From assembly GCF_964204865.1 (NCBI RefSeq), contig NC_135263.1, positions 11,453,426-11,517,425 of the forward strand: 64,000 bases of DNA, written 5' to 3'. The notes under the pieces are model-generated. The model was not told the origin of the DNA. It saw only the letters and a list, made by a program, of their open reading frames with translations, and did no database searches. Each line of letters opens with the position of its first letter. The stretch's first letter is position 1. The DNA comes from Styela clava (taxonomy: Eukaryota > Chordata > Ascidiacea > Stolidobranchia > Styelidae). Below are positions 24,158-36,500 of this stretch, in pieces. The position numbers and the translations under genes were made by a program.

Positions 24158-26613
24158 TTTGATGCGATTCCAGTGTAAATTGTAGTGTTTTAAATCTACA
24201 AATATACCAAAAAGGCTATTGGTCGAGGGCTAGGCATTACAGATTCCCAACACTTTTGTGATTATTTGTTTCATACTATTTAATAGTATATAAGATAGCT
24301 ATAATATTACAAATATGCACTTGGTAAGGTACAGAGTTGCCCGAACACTTTTCGCATTTACACAAAAACGTGAAAAAAAATCCAGGATTATGAAGTCAGC
24401 GTTTTGATTGAGCAAACAAACATTTTTAGCTTCAATCAAAGCAATACCACGAACATAAACCTATTCAATCGTGTGGATGAAAGCCTCTCGAGCTTCAAAT
24501 AAATTTTTGCTGGAGTAGAACAATCATGTTGCTCGGGCTTTATCAAGAACACCCGCCACAAAATCTGGTCTTACCACTGCTAAAGGATACATCAGAGTAA
24601 CGACTCAGACAGACAATACGTTCCCATCGAGTGATACTCAATAAAAATACTCTGAGCGTATTCAGCGTCTGCAAACATATACAGAAAATGAAATCATTCC
24701 ACAATCTATATGATGAAGTTGTGACACAAAGATATATTATGTTTCCTATATCTCTGTATATAATACACTGTTGATAAATTCATAAATTTGTTCGTGGATT
24801 GGAAGTAAATCATTTGCCATGAACTTTGTGTCAAGTTGATATTTTACTTCTATGTAAGCACACCTCACCAACAGTTCATTCCCGAATTCCTCTCATCAGT
24901 GGTTGTACTCGAGTACTTGATAACTTAAGTGTGCAGAAAAAGTAAGTCAATTTAATTACCATATATTGCTGACAGACATGCTAGAAATTGATTGTAGTAC
25001 AAGTAATCAATACCGAAAATGGAATGAAATCATTACCGTGATTATTCAACAGACTTCACTTGTCATCAATGTTATCATACCCAGGAAGAAGTGTAATTCA
25101 TAAGACGTTATTTTCTACAGTGTTCACGTTGTGTACAGTAATTTTGATGAATTGGTAACAAAATTTTTCATTGTTCGCAACCTCTATACTCCATATTCTA
25201 TCCAATCCAATCTTGTTAGGACGAAAAGTTGAAGTCGTCCCATGCTCTCGAAATAACACGCATCTCTTTGGGCATTTACCAAACCTCCAAAAGATTTATT
25301 AACGAAAAATATCACACTTGTTCAATTAGTTATAAGAATTTGCTCAGGGTTACGGGCCCTCATCTGGATGGAGATAATACTTATATACTGTTATACTGTT
25401 ACCGTCGGCAACTGGAAAGTCAAAAGTTAATGAAACTATTTAGATTAATGGTAGTACATTACATGTAAATGCCCAATACCACAAAATAGTTCAATACCAA
25501 AACTAAATTGACATTCATAAGCTAATTAATTTCACGTAACTAAGTTCTCGGTTTAATCGTGACGAAAAAAAATTAGTTATTTTCTGATTAATTTTCCAAA
25601 ATTCGTGAATCGTTGATAAACTGAAAAATTCGGCATTTCATGTGTAGCTCATCCTTCAAAATTTCTTCATTGACCATATCCTTAATATTATGTTTACTGT
25701 AGTTGTCAATATATCGAGTTAGTGCTGAAAAATGCATCTTATGATAGTCGCTCCCAGTCGAATAGAACACTCATTTAAATTATAACCCCGAAGAATCATG
25801 TTAAATTATTGAAATATATATATATATAGAAAAAAACATTGATACCAAGTAGAAAAAAATCCTATTGAAGTGAATTGTCAACAAAATGATTCCCAATATA
25901 TTTTTTTGCTTGCTGTAACATTTATTGTCATTTATAAACAATGACGGTCTACATATCATCCATACACTTTTCGAAAGTGATCGTTGTGACGAAAACTACA
26001 TTGCATACAAATGTTAGTTCCATGTAGACGCTGCTATTAAAGACTTTTTAATGGAGCAGCGATAGTATTGCAAATCTAGCAAAATTCTATCAAATAAAAA
26101 TAGACGCTTAGATTAAAAGTTTCATTAACATAAAAATTTCAGTTACTTTACTAATTTTGTACATTGTTTTTTCTAATAACTAATATGCTAATAGATCCTG
26201 CAGGAAAATAGCGTTGTCGTATGATTCAGTCATCTTCCGTGATGATGTCATCAGATTTGTTCGTGACTAACTCAATAGATATTGGATCATATCTTAATGG
26301 TGTTTTGAATTTTGACATAATAATATTTTCTTAATTAAAAATTAATTTTCAAATAATTGTATATTATTCTAAGATATGGTTATATAGCTCTGCATTGGCC
26401 TCTCCCCATTTAGATAGACCAACTTTTAAAGACTTTAGTTTAGGGAATTATATACACCAAATTGAATTTTAATAAGAGTAAGGCATTACCGTGTGTAATT
26501 TATTAAGATTTTCAATATCCAACATTGGAATCTTGGTAAATAATATTATTTGACACAAATAGTGGTAATAATTTATTTTATACAGCGTATAGACGACAAC
26601 TTGACATTGTCGC
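24158..26613. other. Shared upstream region of genes C and D
   Basis: Genes C (minus) and D (plus) are divergent, with 2.46 kb between their start codons, so both promoters lie here. The DNA is AT-rich. I could not place core promoter elements, and short open frames at 25229-25770 have no support. Confidence 0.4.
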
Positions 26614-28137
26614 ATGGATTTGAACATGATTTATCTTCGTTTCATTGTCTCGGTATCAACTTTGTTGAACTATTGCCAGGTACCTTGCTTTTGTACAATA
26701 ATAAATAACGTTAAAAAAATACTAGATTTCAGTTCAATCACACATTGTTAATGACTTATTCTAAGAAAACAAAAAAATTTATTTTTTCACGAAACTCTTA
26801 GTGAAAGTTACCACACTATGATACAACACTATGTTGAAGCGAAAAAGAAACATTTTTATTGCCATACACCTGTCTTGTTCTGTTCCAACATGCTTGTATT
26901 CATGATCATATAGCGAGCGGTATCACAGGAGTAGCCAAATGCTCACACGACTGGATTGGTTATGGCTTAAAAAGAACTAATTTTTTAATTTTCTCCATAG
27001 GCGTATGAAAGTTGTGGCGGAGGATATTACTGTAACAGTGAGTACGAAATTAAATGCCAGAAAATCCTGCATTTTTGCTAATTTCAAATCATACATTCAA
27101 ATGCACTCAATTTTTAAATATATTAATGATTCGGATTTATAAAAAAAAATCGGATTTCAGAGAGCCAATTTGTGATTTTTGTAGAATCTATCAATGAAGT
27201 GCTAGCTATGTGTACACTCTACACCCATAGTGCTAACCGCTTCCCCATACTCTTTCTGCTTCTTTTGAAGAACCTCCGCTTGGATGAATCTCTAATGTGT
27301 TCGTCGTACAAAGTATTAATAAAGTTCCACTTTACGATATTCTACGGCTACGCTTATGTAAAAAGTACTCTATTTTTAGCCGGATACTGCTGCAGGGGCG
27401 GAGTCTATTGCTGCACATACAACACTGGAACGTCTGGAGGATCTCTGTGGTGTAAGATGTTATATATTGGCCAAACAGTGACTACGCTTTTAAACAATCC
27501 ATATTTTGCAGCAACTCGTATATAAACATTAAATGTTATTAATTGATATAGTTGGTCGCTCAGTGATGGTTGATTTTGAATTTGAATAAGGCTTTCCAAG
27601 TGTTATTTGTGCATCGATAACAACAAACAAACGGAATTTCTAATGGGTAATATATAACCCTGTATCTGGAAGCACCAACTTCGCATCAACCCAATACTTT
27701 TTTTTTTAATCTGTTGTCATAGTTATACGAATCATTTTTATTTAACAGGGGTTAGTCTTATCGTCTTTTTTCTGCTGGCAATATGTGCCGTAGTTGGATG
27801 GTGGTGCCGACGAAGAAGAAATGCGGTTCCCGTTCAGGTTCCAACTACCGCCGTCTTCACGACATCTCAACCTTATAACCCTGCACCGCCGTATGTTGCA
27901 ACGGTATGGGATATATTTTGACAAACATATTTTCTATTGAATAAGTAAAAAGTGGGAATGCAGCCTTGGGTTAAGTATCGTTTGATATAGATGCTGCAGT
28001 TCAGATAAATCTTCGTATAATTATTATAAAAGCGCAAGGGTATTGATCTATGGAATCGACAAACAAAAGTGCTATTCGTGTCATAGAGATTATTCATGTC
28101 TTTTTTTCAGCAGACAACAACTACTGCTCAGACCTGA
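26614..28137 (+). CDS. Small Shisa-like (STMC6-type) membrane protein, copy D
   Basis: Exons 26614-26679, 27001-27037, 27380-27451, 27749-27903 and 28111-28137 join in frame to 118 aa. Exon 1 (66 nt) is a signal peptide (MDLNMIYLRFIVSVSTLLNY). Exon 2 is again exactly 37 nt (AYESCGGGYYCN); exon 3 gives GYCCRGGVYCC and a Gly/Ser/Thr linker. The cysteine spacing is C-X5-C-X4-CC-X5-CC. Exon 4 has the membrane helix (VSLIVFFLLAICAVVGWWC), an RRRR stop-transfer and a tail with PYNPAPPYVAT; exon 5 adds QTTTAQT and the stop. This is the fullest member and best fits the Shisa-like layout (proline/tyrosine tail, though not an exact PPxY). It diverges from gene C, and its 3' flank is duplicated at 30735-31300. 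Confidence 0.75.
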
Positions 28138-28911
28138 TCATTGACGTGACAAATGATTGTTAACAAAAAATAGATGAATTTTACTAATTTTCATTATCCG
28201 TATTTAATTAAATGAACATAATTTTATGTGAATGCAATATTTATACCCCTACATATATTTTCCTCATTTTTATTCCTCGCTAAGTGGCTTTATCAACGTC
28301 ATAACGTACCGCAGTTTTCAAAGTGGACGATGCCGTCTCGAAATTAATTAACTACATGGTGTTTGTTGTTTTCTAGGATGTTTTTTAAACATGCATTGCT
28401 CAAGACAAATACGCCACGCATATATGTATATATAATTCTTGGGTGGACTTTGTTCTGATTCTGTATTGCAAGTTGCATAAAATGTATAAATTGTATAAAA
28501 TGTGGAATGTTTTGTGACAACTTGTAAGATAATTTTGGCACTGGGACTCCGGTACTGAGTTGACCAATTTTATGTGTATCAGAAGTCAGTATATTATCAA
28601 AATTTATTTCGAATCAGATACGATGTGATTAATTTTTTACTTTTTCCTAACATATAAGTTAGCAAACAGCAAATATATATCTATTAAGTTATTACAATAA
28701 TAAAAAAAAAATGAAAAATCGAAGACGTGTTTTTCACTGAGCGTTTATATCCAGGATTTTATTTAGTCAAATCGTAGCCAGCCTTTTGTCAATTCCACAT
28801 AGCAAAATTTCTTTAATAATATATGAAATCACAAGTGACTATAACATATTAAATTAATATACAAATTAACAAGTGACTATAACATAAATCCGTTCACGTC
28901 AGATACTGGTA

Positions 28912-29550
28912 TTAAAACTCGTCGTGCTTGTTGCCGCTAAATTCCCATATTGAGATAAATCCATCTTTGTTGAAATCTTCCAGTTCGAAAATATCGTTCG
29001 TAAGTTTCATCTCTTCCGCTGACGACATTGTGTGGCCTTTAGCCTTCTCTACCTCCATGCGCAAGTAGTGAACAAATTCAAACTTTGAAAGATGTTTGTC
29101 GGCATCCAAATCCATTTCTTTGAATACATCGGGATGACGAGGTCCCTGCTCTGCGTGGACTAATTCAACTTCGAAAATTATGGTGCCACCAGGCATTTGG
29201 GGCACGCTGCCTCCATCCACGCCATATGCCATATTAGGAGGCACTGTTAGCCTTCGTTTCTCTCCAGGACACATGTCAATAAGACCTTCTTCGAAGCCTT
29301 CAATAACTTCGCCAATTCCTAACTGAAATCTGAACGGCTTATCGGGGTGGCTTTTGTCGAAAAGTTCACCAGTGTCAAACTTTGTTCCATTGAAGTGAAC
29401 GAAAACTTGGTCGCCATATTTGCTAAGCCTTTCGCATTGATCCGGCTTTTGTAATACTTCAACCTTAAACTGAAGAGATCCACAAGTAACGCCTACATAC
29501 AAAGTTAGCACACAAGTTAAAATCCAAACTGGTGTATTACCCATATCCAT
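28912..29550 (-). CDS. FKBP14: FKBP14-like ER peptidyl-prolyl isomerase
   Basis: A 212-aa single open frame, close to the roughly 211 residues of vertebrate FKBP14. Signal peptide 1-24. The FKBP-type isomerase domain (about 30-135) has the HFNGTKFDTGELFDKS, GEVIEGFEEGL and PPNMAYG blocks; Cys39 and Cys94 probably form the family disulfide, and NGT at 54-56 is a glycosylation site. Two EF-hand loops follow, with calcium positions D147/D149/D151/S155/E158 and D192/N194/D196/S200/E203. The C-terminus is HDEF, a variant of the HDEL/KDEL ER-retrieval signal. The family assists collagen and other secretory-protein folding in the ER. The gene is intronless here, unlike vertebrate FKBP14, which could mean intron loss or retroposition. 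Confidence 0.95.
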   Translation of the reverse strand: MDMGNTPVWILTCVLTLYVGVTCGSLQFKVEVLQKPDQCERLSKYGDQVFVHFNGTKFDTGELFDKSHPDKPFRFQLGIGEVIEGFEEGLIDMCPGEKRRLTVPPNMAYGVDGGSVPQMPGGTIIFEVELVHAEQGPRHPDVFKEMDLDADKHLSKFEFVHYLRMEVEKAKGHTMSSAEEMKLTNDIFELEDFNKDGFISIWEFSGNKHDEF

Positions 29551-29892
29551 CTCACAAAGGCACCCTCATTCACTTATTGCCGACAGCAGCGATTCGCAGA
29601 CAGATGACGTGAAACTAGGGCAACAACGCAAAAGCGTTGAAGTGCGAAATGAGTTTCTTTTTTCTGTCTGGCGGATTTAATGTTTTTGCTCTCGCCCGCA
29701 GAGCGTGTGACCCAAAAATCTCGCTTGGGAATCGCACAAACACGATCGATTTGAACCAAATGATCAACATAGGCTTGTTTAGCAAGCGTCGCATAGGTTC
29801 AATCGCCGTCAACCACTGCACTGTGTAATATGTAAAAACTAAAGTATATACATAGTATAACAATCATTGTCGGCGTTTATCGAGTTAATGGG

Positions 29893-29988
29893 ATTGATTT
29901 ATATTTGATTCAAACTGGTTGTGCGTATAATTAAACAATAATTGATTTATATTTGATTCAAACTGGTTGTGCGTATAATTAAACAATA
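29893..29988. repeat. Perfect 48-bp tandem duplication upstream of FKBP14
   Basis: Two adjacent identical 48-bp copies (29893-29940 and 29941-29988), each starting ATTGATTTATATTTGATTCA. They lie about 340 bp upstream of the FKBP14 start codon. Confidence 0.92.
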
Positions 29989-30734
29989 ATGTTTAATCTA
30001 TTTCACGACTCGATATTCTAGGTCAGTTTCGTTTTCGTAGCACATAGAACTCATAGGGAAGTGGCACATTGAAATTTATTTTGAATGTGTTTTGAATACA
30101 TGGCATGCGTCGGCGGTTAATGTTATTCTACTCAAAGTACTTACAATAAAAATATTTCTGAATGTAGGCGGAAACCGAAACAGTTGTTGGAAACTCTAGA
30201 ATTGCTTCAGCCCACTCCAAATACTCATTTTAAAACTGCAAAATTCGTAAACTTCATCAAATATTATGGCATATACCATTATGTTGTTTCATTCAAGTTC
30301 TGTGTAACAATGGTTACTTAATAAATGGTTACTTAAATAAATTGGCGAGTATGGATCGCGAGGGGGTTAAAGTTTGGAGTTTGAACACATTCAATTGCGA
30401 ACAACAGTAAACATGAGTATCGATTACACCGTCTTCAATTGAAGTGTCTTCATAGTATTTTTCACGTACAGAAAATAAATGAAGACAATCTCTATAATAT
30501 CACATATATATATACATTTCACAATTTGTTTCGCATTTTTAACAATTGCGAGTGAGAAAAATGTATTTGTATTTTTTGTCTTTGATTTGTTTCCCATTGC
30601 ATAATATCTTAGTTTCGACAATACTTTGACATGTGTTTAATTCTTTTTATGAATGTTTGATCAAAACGGCATAGCGATGGCTCATCAATGAATCGAGCCA
30701 AATTAACTTCTCAAGAGTTAAGTTGCAAGTGACC

Positions 30735-32060
30735 ACTATTATTCCATTATCCGTATTCGATTAAATGAACATAATTTTATGTGCATGCAATAATTATACC
30801 TCTTTAAATGTTTTCTTTAATTTTATTCCTCGCTAACTGGCTTCACTGGCGTCATAACGTACGCAGTTTTCAAAATGGACAATACCATTTCGATATTAAC
30901 TACATGGTGTTTTCTAGTATGTTTTAAATATGCATTTCTCTAAACCCTCAAAACAAATACACCACGCATATATATATATATATAATTCTCGTGTGGATAT
31001 TGTTCTGAGTCTGTATTGCAAGATATCAAATGTGGGATGTTTTGTGATATTCAAAAATCAATACACATCTTGTAAGATAGTTTAGGCACTGGGATTCCCG
31101 TACTGAGATGACCAATTTTATGTGTATCAGAAGTCAGTATATGTATTATTGAAATTTATTTCGAATCAAATACAAAGTGATTTATTTTTTACTCTTCCTA
31201 ACATATAAGTTAAAACAGCAAAAAAATATGTATTAAGCTATTATAATAAAAAAAAAATAATAAAAAAAATGAGGGCGTGTTTCTGATTGAGCTTTTAAAT
31301 CCAGGAATAACTATTTGTGCTGATTATTTGATTTCTGCGAGACTAACTACTTATCCTTCTTCTATGTTTTTGTGCCGGTGGATCCGTATGCATATACTGC
31401 AAGGATGCTGTAGCATGAGAGTATAGTAAAGATAACTATCCTAAGTGATTCAGGAGTCTTGCTGCTCACTAACACAAATATATTTCTGTAACGTTTCGTC
31501 TGACCAAGGCCAGACTTCTCCAGACATACATAATGGAACTCACAAGGAAGTGACACATTAAAATTTATTCTGAATGAGTTTCGAATACATGACATGCGTC
31601 GGCGGTTAAAGTTATTCTACTCAAATTACTTTACAACATATTTCTGAACGTAGGCGAAAACCAAAACGATTTTCAGATCTTCTAGAATTGCTTCAGCCCA
31701 CTCCAAATACTCATTTTAAAACTGCAATATTCGTGAAATTCATCAAATTTTATGACAAATAGCCATATATATGTTGTTTTATTCAAGTTCTGTGTAACGA
31801 TGGTTACTTCGGAAATTAGAAGTAATTAAGTTGGCGAGTATGGATCGCGAGAGAGTTTGGAGGTCGAACACATTCAATTACGAAGAACAGTTAACATGAG
31901 TATCGATTCAATTGAAGTCTCACTACAGTATTTTTCACGTACAGAAAATAAATGAAGACAATCACATATATACATTTCACACTTTGCGTTGCATTTTTGA
32001 CAATTGTGATTCCGACATATATATATTTGTATTAAGTTGCAAGTGACCACTAATAGTAAT
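30735..32060. repeat. Second copy of the FKBP14-flank duplication, gene lost
   Basis: 30745-31290 copies 28180-28740 and 31510-32060 copies 30000-30640. Between them (about 31300-31510) is unrelated sequence with no FKBP coding remnant that I can see. Confidence 0.8.
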
Positions 32061-32795
32061 GAGGTTCGAACAGATTTTCATGTACTAACTAGAGCTAGTG
32101 AGAACGTGCATAACTCATGAAGTCCCAAACATTTGAGATATAAAACGGAAAATTGAAAAACTTTGTACATTAAAAAGTTTTTCGTGGATTTCCCGATCAT
32201 GAGAAATTGTACATTGTGCTTTCATATATATAACTTCGAGAAATCAAAATACGCATTCTTATGAAAACATGATTCATCAGTAAAATATCTGTATGTCCAA
32301 AATCCAAACAACACAGCCAGGTCCAAAAGATTGAATAAAACTGTAGCGAGTACCGCCACTGGTTATACCCAGCTAAAATAACTTTAATAATAATGGGGAG
32401 AAGAAGAACATGTTGACCAAGGAACAATCTATCCTAACATATTTTCATTTTTGTGGAATGTAACGGTTAGAATTAACTTCTGAGCGAGCAGATAAATAGT
32501 CTTGTTTAAGATAAAGAACGGTTGAGAATATGTTTTAGAAATCGTATTTTTTTTTTATATTGTTGCTCTTAAATTCGATAAATTGTGCGCTGGAAATTTC
32601 ATTTTTATGGAGAGGGTAATTGAGCTGTTGGCAATTCGATTTGGGTATCTTCTTTGGGCATGAAATAGTTAATCAATACGGTTAGTAGTTTAGAATTTGT
32701 GTACAGATGTCTTATGTTTGGGATGGGCGAAAATGCGCAAAAAAAAGGTGGACTCGAGCCTGTTTTCAGATTTTGCTAATTGCTATGATCTGGCC
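32061..32795. other. No gene seen
   Basis: AT-rich spacer. A 76-codon minus-strand frame (32197-32427) has no start context or family resemblance. The last 8 bases (ATCTGGCC) are a hAT-type target duplication. Confidence 0.4.
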
Positions 32796-33065
32796 CAGTG
32801 ATTTTCAACCTTTTTTTGAACTGCGCAACACTTTATCATAATCTTTTGCAGAACTCTCACAGTTGATTCTAATTATCAAGCAACAGATTCGTGAAATGCG
32901 TGATATTTGATTCTTAATTTTTTTTTTTATATCATAAAATATGCTAATCAGAAAAAAGTGAAACATCATTCTGTGGAGGAACACCCGAAACAGCGAAAGG
33001 CTTTCGTCACTTCGTGGAACCGTAGTAGTATATATTTACGGTGGAACACTAGTAGAGAACCACTC
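32796..33065. mobile_element. Short hAT MITE with 8-bp target duplication
   Basis: The left end is CAGTGATTTTCAACC and the right end is GTAGAGAACCACTC (imperfect inverted match). The flanks ATCTGGCC (32788-32795) and ATCTAGCC (33066-33073) differ at one base. 270 bp, non-coding. Confidence 0.65.
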
Positions 33066-33073
33066 ATCTAGCC

Positions 33074-33370
33074 CAGTGGTTCCCAACCCCCGGTCCGCGG
33101 AGCTTTTTTGCCGGTCCGCGAGAAATTTTGTTGTTTTGTTGTGTTTATGCCGTCTCAATCGCTTTACCGAATACGAGGTTACGTTGGTTTATTATGTAAC
33201 TTCGCTTCCGCTCTCATATTGCGGCATCTTGAAGACGTCTTGGCGTCGAGTAATCACACTTTTCGCTTTTTCGGCTCCGATTCGTCGCGAAAGCGCTTCA
33301 TCAAATATCGCGAGAGAAACCTAGAAGTCGGCACGCGTGCTTTTTCTGTTCTGCATGTCTTTCCTTATTA
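33074..33370. mobile_element. Left end of another hAT element (CAGTGGTTCCCAACC type)
   Basis: It starts CAGTGGTTCCCAACC, then two GGTCCGCG words, a common hAT terminal design. It abuts the right target duplication of the previous MITE. Two overlapping open frames (33076-33371) are within it and are not recognised proteins. No right end was found before the XPNPEP3 start. Confidence 0.55.
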
Positions 33371-33531
33371 ATATGACAGTCCATACTAAACGTTATGCAT
33401 ATTTCTTTGTTTAAAACTAGAAAACATTATAATATTTCAGAAATTTTTTGCTGGTGCCAGGTGATAGTTACTAACTGTGATAATTCATATAAAAAAAGTT
33501 CTTAAATGTACAATACCTGTCATACTACACT

Positions 33532-36500
33532 ATGAAAATGAAACACTTTCTAAACATCTGCGGCCATGGAGTGAAGACATTCGCAACAGTTGCAAATCAG
33601 CAATCGGTTCAAAGATGTCTTGGGCAGCCGACAGCATACAGTCATCCTTTCTTGATGAAAACGGGTATGACGACTATGTTTTTTTGTTGTGACATTTCTG
33701 GGTATTTTTCCTGTTGGTGAATGAATTTTATTTTGCATGACAGATGAAGTTACTCCAGGATTGACAAAAGAAAACTATAGAACTCGAAGACACAATCTTA
33801 TTGAATTAATATGCAATGAAAAAGTTACCACACCTCAACAAGATAAAGTAAGGTCTAACTATTGCCTACATAAGGAAAATCATACCTGAACTGTAATAAA
33901 ATAGTTGATATAGTCTGTCAGTCAGTAGTTTATTTTCACCAAAATGAACATACACTAGATGCAAACAAACACTAGAAAAAAAACATGAAAATGGCATTTT
34001 ATGGTGAAGGGTGACGCGAAAAAACATTGTTGGTTATCGAGTAGCGACACTTGTGATAAAATTCTAACTCTGATACAGGTAGAATAGAAAGAAGTTGAAC
34101 AAATATGTGTAATTAAAAAAATGAATATACTTATATGCAAATACAATAAACATTTTTGTCTTGGACCTACCATCCTGCAAGGCAGAAAAATTGTGCATTT
34201 AATATAAAGTCGAAATACAGAAATATGCAAATTGTTACTAGAAATCCTCTAAAAACGGACATTTTTGAATGACCCAAATGTATGAATCATAACTTTTATA
34301 ATAGCTGCCTCACTCCACGCCTCTCTTCAATCTATTTACGTTCCTTGTGTCTTGATGTGTATTGACTGTTGTTGTTATTTCAGATTTCCAACAAACATAT
34401 TATAGTTGTTCTGGGTAATCCAGTCAATTATATGAGTCAAGATATACCATACCAGTTCCATCAGAACACAAACTTCTCTTACCTCACAGGATTCCAGGTA
34501 TTCAACTTGTGTCTCCTCTCGTTGCATGTAATCTGTTGTGCATATTTTTTGTTGATTTAATAACCAGCAACGTTATTTTTATATATATGGAACATCATAA
34601 AAAATCATAATAGAATTTATGCGAATTTTTATTCTTAAAAGCACCTTGTTGCCTGAATTCGAAAGAGTGATTGGCCTAAAACTAGCATCAGGATTACAAA
34701 ATCTTTCCCGTTGAGGAACTGTGGCTTTACTTAGTTTATTTCATGTATATTTTTCCTGACTAGATTTGTTCATGAACTTTTTGTTATTTCTCAATGCTAG
34801 CAGCCAGTTCTCATCCACACACACTGTAGAACATCTGACTTTTCATGCTAAAAGGTTTTTTTCCAAGAGCGTTCACTATGGGAAATTCACTTCATTTAAG
34901 CTATTTCCTTGACAGTGTTGACTTGATCTGTTACAAATTTTGTGTCATCTGCTGGTATAGCTATTAGTGACTCCTCTATTACTACTATATTTCTTTTAAT
35001 TGAGGACCCCGGACTTTGCTTGAACAAAACTTATATATGCCAATTGTTGCTTGCTAGTGGCCAAAATGATAGAGGATTATTAACATCAGTTCATCCATTT
35101 TTTAAACTGAATTATGACCTCCCAATTCAGTTTGGCAGCTGCTTTGACCGAATATCTATTTTTAAGGAACCAGATAGCTGTTTAGTTATGGAATCAATGC
35201 CCGGATGTGAATATCCAAATCATAAGTCTACTTTATTTGTTCAAAAACGTGACCCAGTAAAAGAACTTTGGAATGGAATAAGAGCAGGAACCGATGGAGC
35301 ACTCGAACATACAGGTGCATAAATGATCTGCCAAGGATTTTATTTCGATTCATTGCACCATTCAATACAACGACTTTGAAGGCTGATATTTGTGATATAC
35401 CAATATTTCAGACTGTGAAAACAGTAGAACTAACTGAAGTGCCACAATACTGAAAAACAATGGGATTATACTTTAGCTCTCCTGAAATCTCAAATTATAT
35501 TCTTTACTTCTGCAATAAATGATAAGTACATGAGTTATCACAATCACTCGAATGCAATAAATTTAGCCCCTCAAGAAAAGGATTGCACTCAAATTTTCAA
35601 ATTTTTTTACTTACAATATATTTTGAAATAGAATGAGCTTTGCATAATATAAATCAGGGTGGTCCAAGGTTGTCGGATCCGGGGGCCACAAAATTATTTT
35701 TACATTGTTCGCGGGCCACAATAGTGCCAAGAATAGGTGAACAGTGCAAAAAAAACACCCGGCATGAATTATATTGTTAGGCCATTACATTAATTAATAT
35801 TTAGTTATCAGGCATAGCCAACTTAGGCTAATAGAATTCGCATTAGGTTTTTAGTTTTCCATGATGCCAAAATTGTTAGCAAATATTCCCGACCAAAACG
35901 ATATAAAGCCAGATAACAATTTAGACTACCAAGCACATTATTCAACTTCGCTAGTTGCCTCAGCAAGCCATAACACTAGTCAATTCAGTGACATTAGTGA
36001 TGTTACAAAATGTTATAAGTTTTTTTCGTTTTAATTTTATAACGAAACAACACGAAATGCGATTTTTCGATATTTTCACTTTGAATGCAATGCAGGCCAC
36101 AGATAATGAGGTGGCGGGCCATGGTTTGGACCACCCTGATATAAATGATTCCTCATCATCTCTATGCTGTTTGACAAAGTATCTATTTTAATTGCTAGGT
36201 GTTGATTACACAGAAGAAATAGAAAGCCTTGGACAGTTTTTGACTAATCATATCTCTGAACAAAATACAATTTGGTTTGATTTTCATAGGATGACAAATT
36301 TACAACTGCATTTGAATCATGTAAGGTACAACATTATAGACTTGTTATATTGAATAATCGTTATTTTTTACAACTTGCCATGACAAGTATGAATTCAATG
36401 GAATTGTTTATTCTTATATGTGCTCTTAATAATTCTATTCACAAGCATATACGCAAATGTACTCGGACACATAAACTAAGCTACGAATTTAAACTGGTTA

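Larger units (their letters stand above)
28160..30640. repeat. Segment around FKBP14, duplicated at 30735-32060
   Basis: 28180-28740 (the 3' flank of gene D) matches 30745-31290, and 30000-30640 (upstream of FKBP14) matches 31510-32060, in the same order and orientation. The middle, containing FKBP14, has no counterpart in the second copy. This indicates a tandem duplication followed by loss of the gene from the right copy. Confidence 0.82.

Noticed and set aside
33076-33371. Two overlapping 82- and 87-codon frames
   Set aside because: Both lie within a hAT-like end and overlap each other in different frames; they are read-through of repeat sequence.
34942-35166. Upstream extension of the XPNPEP3 exon 4 frame
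   Set aside because: Homology begins exactly at 35167 after a TTTTTAAG acceptor; the upstream part is intron that happens to be open.
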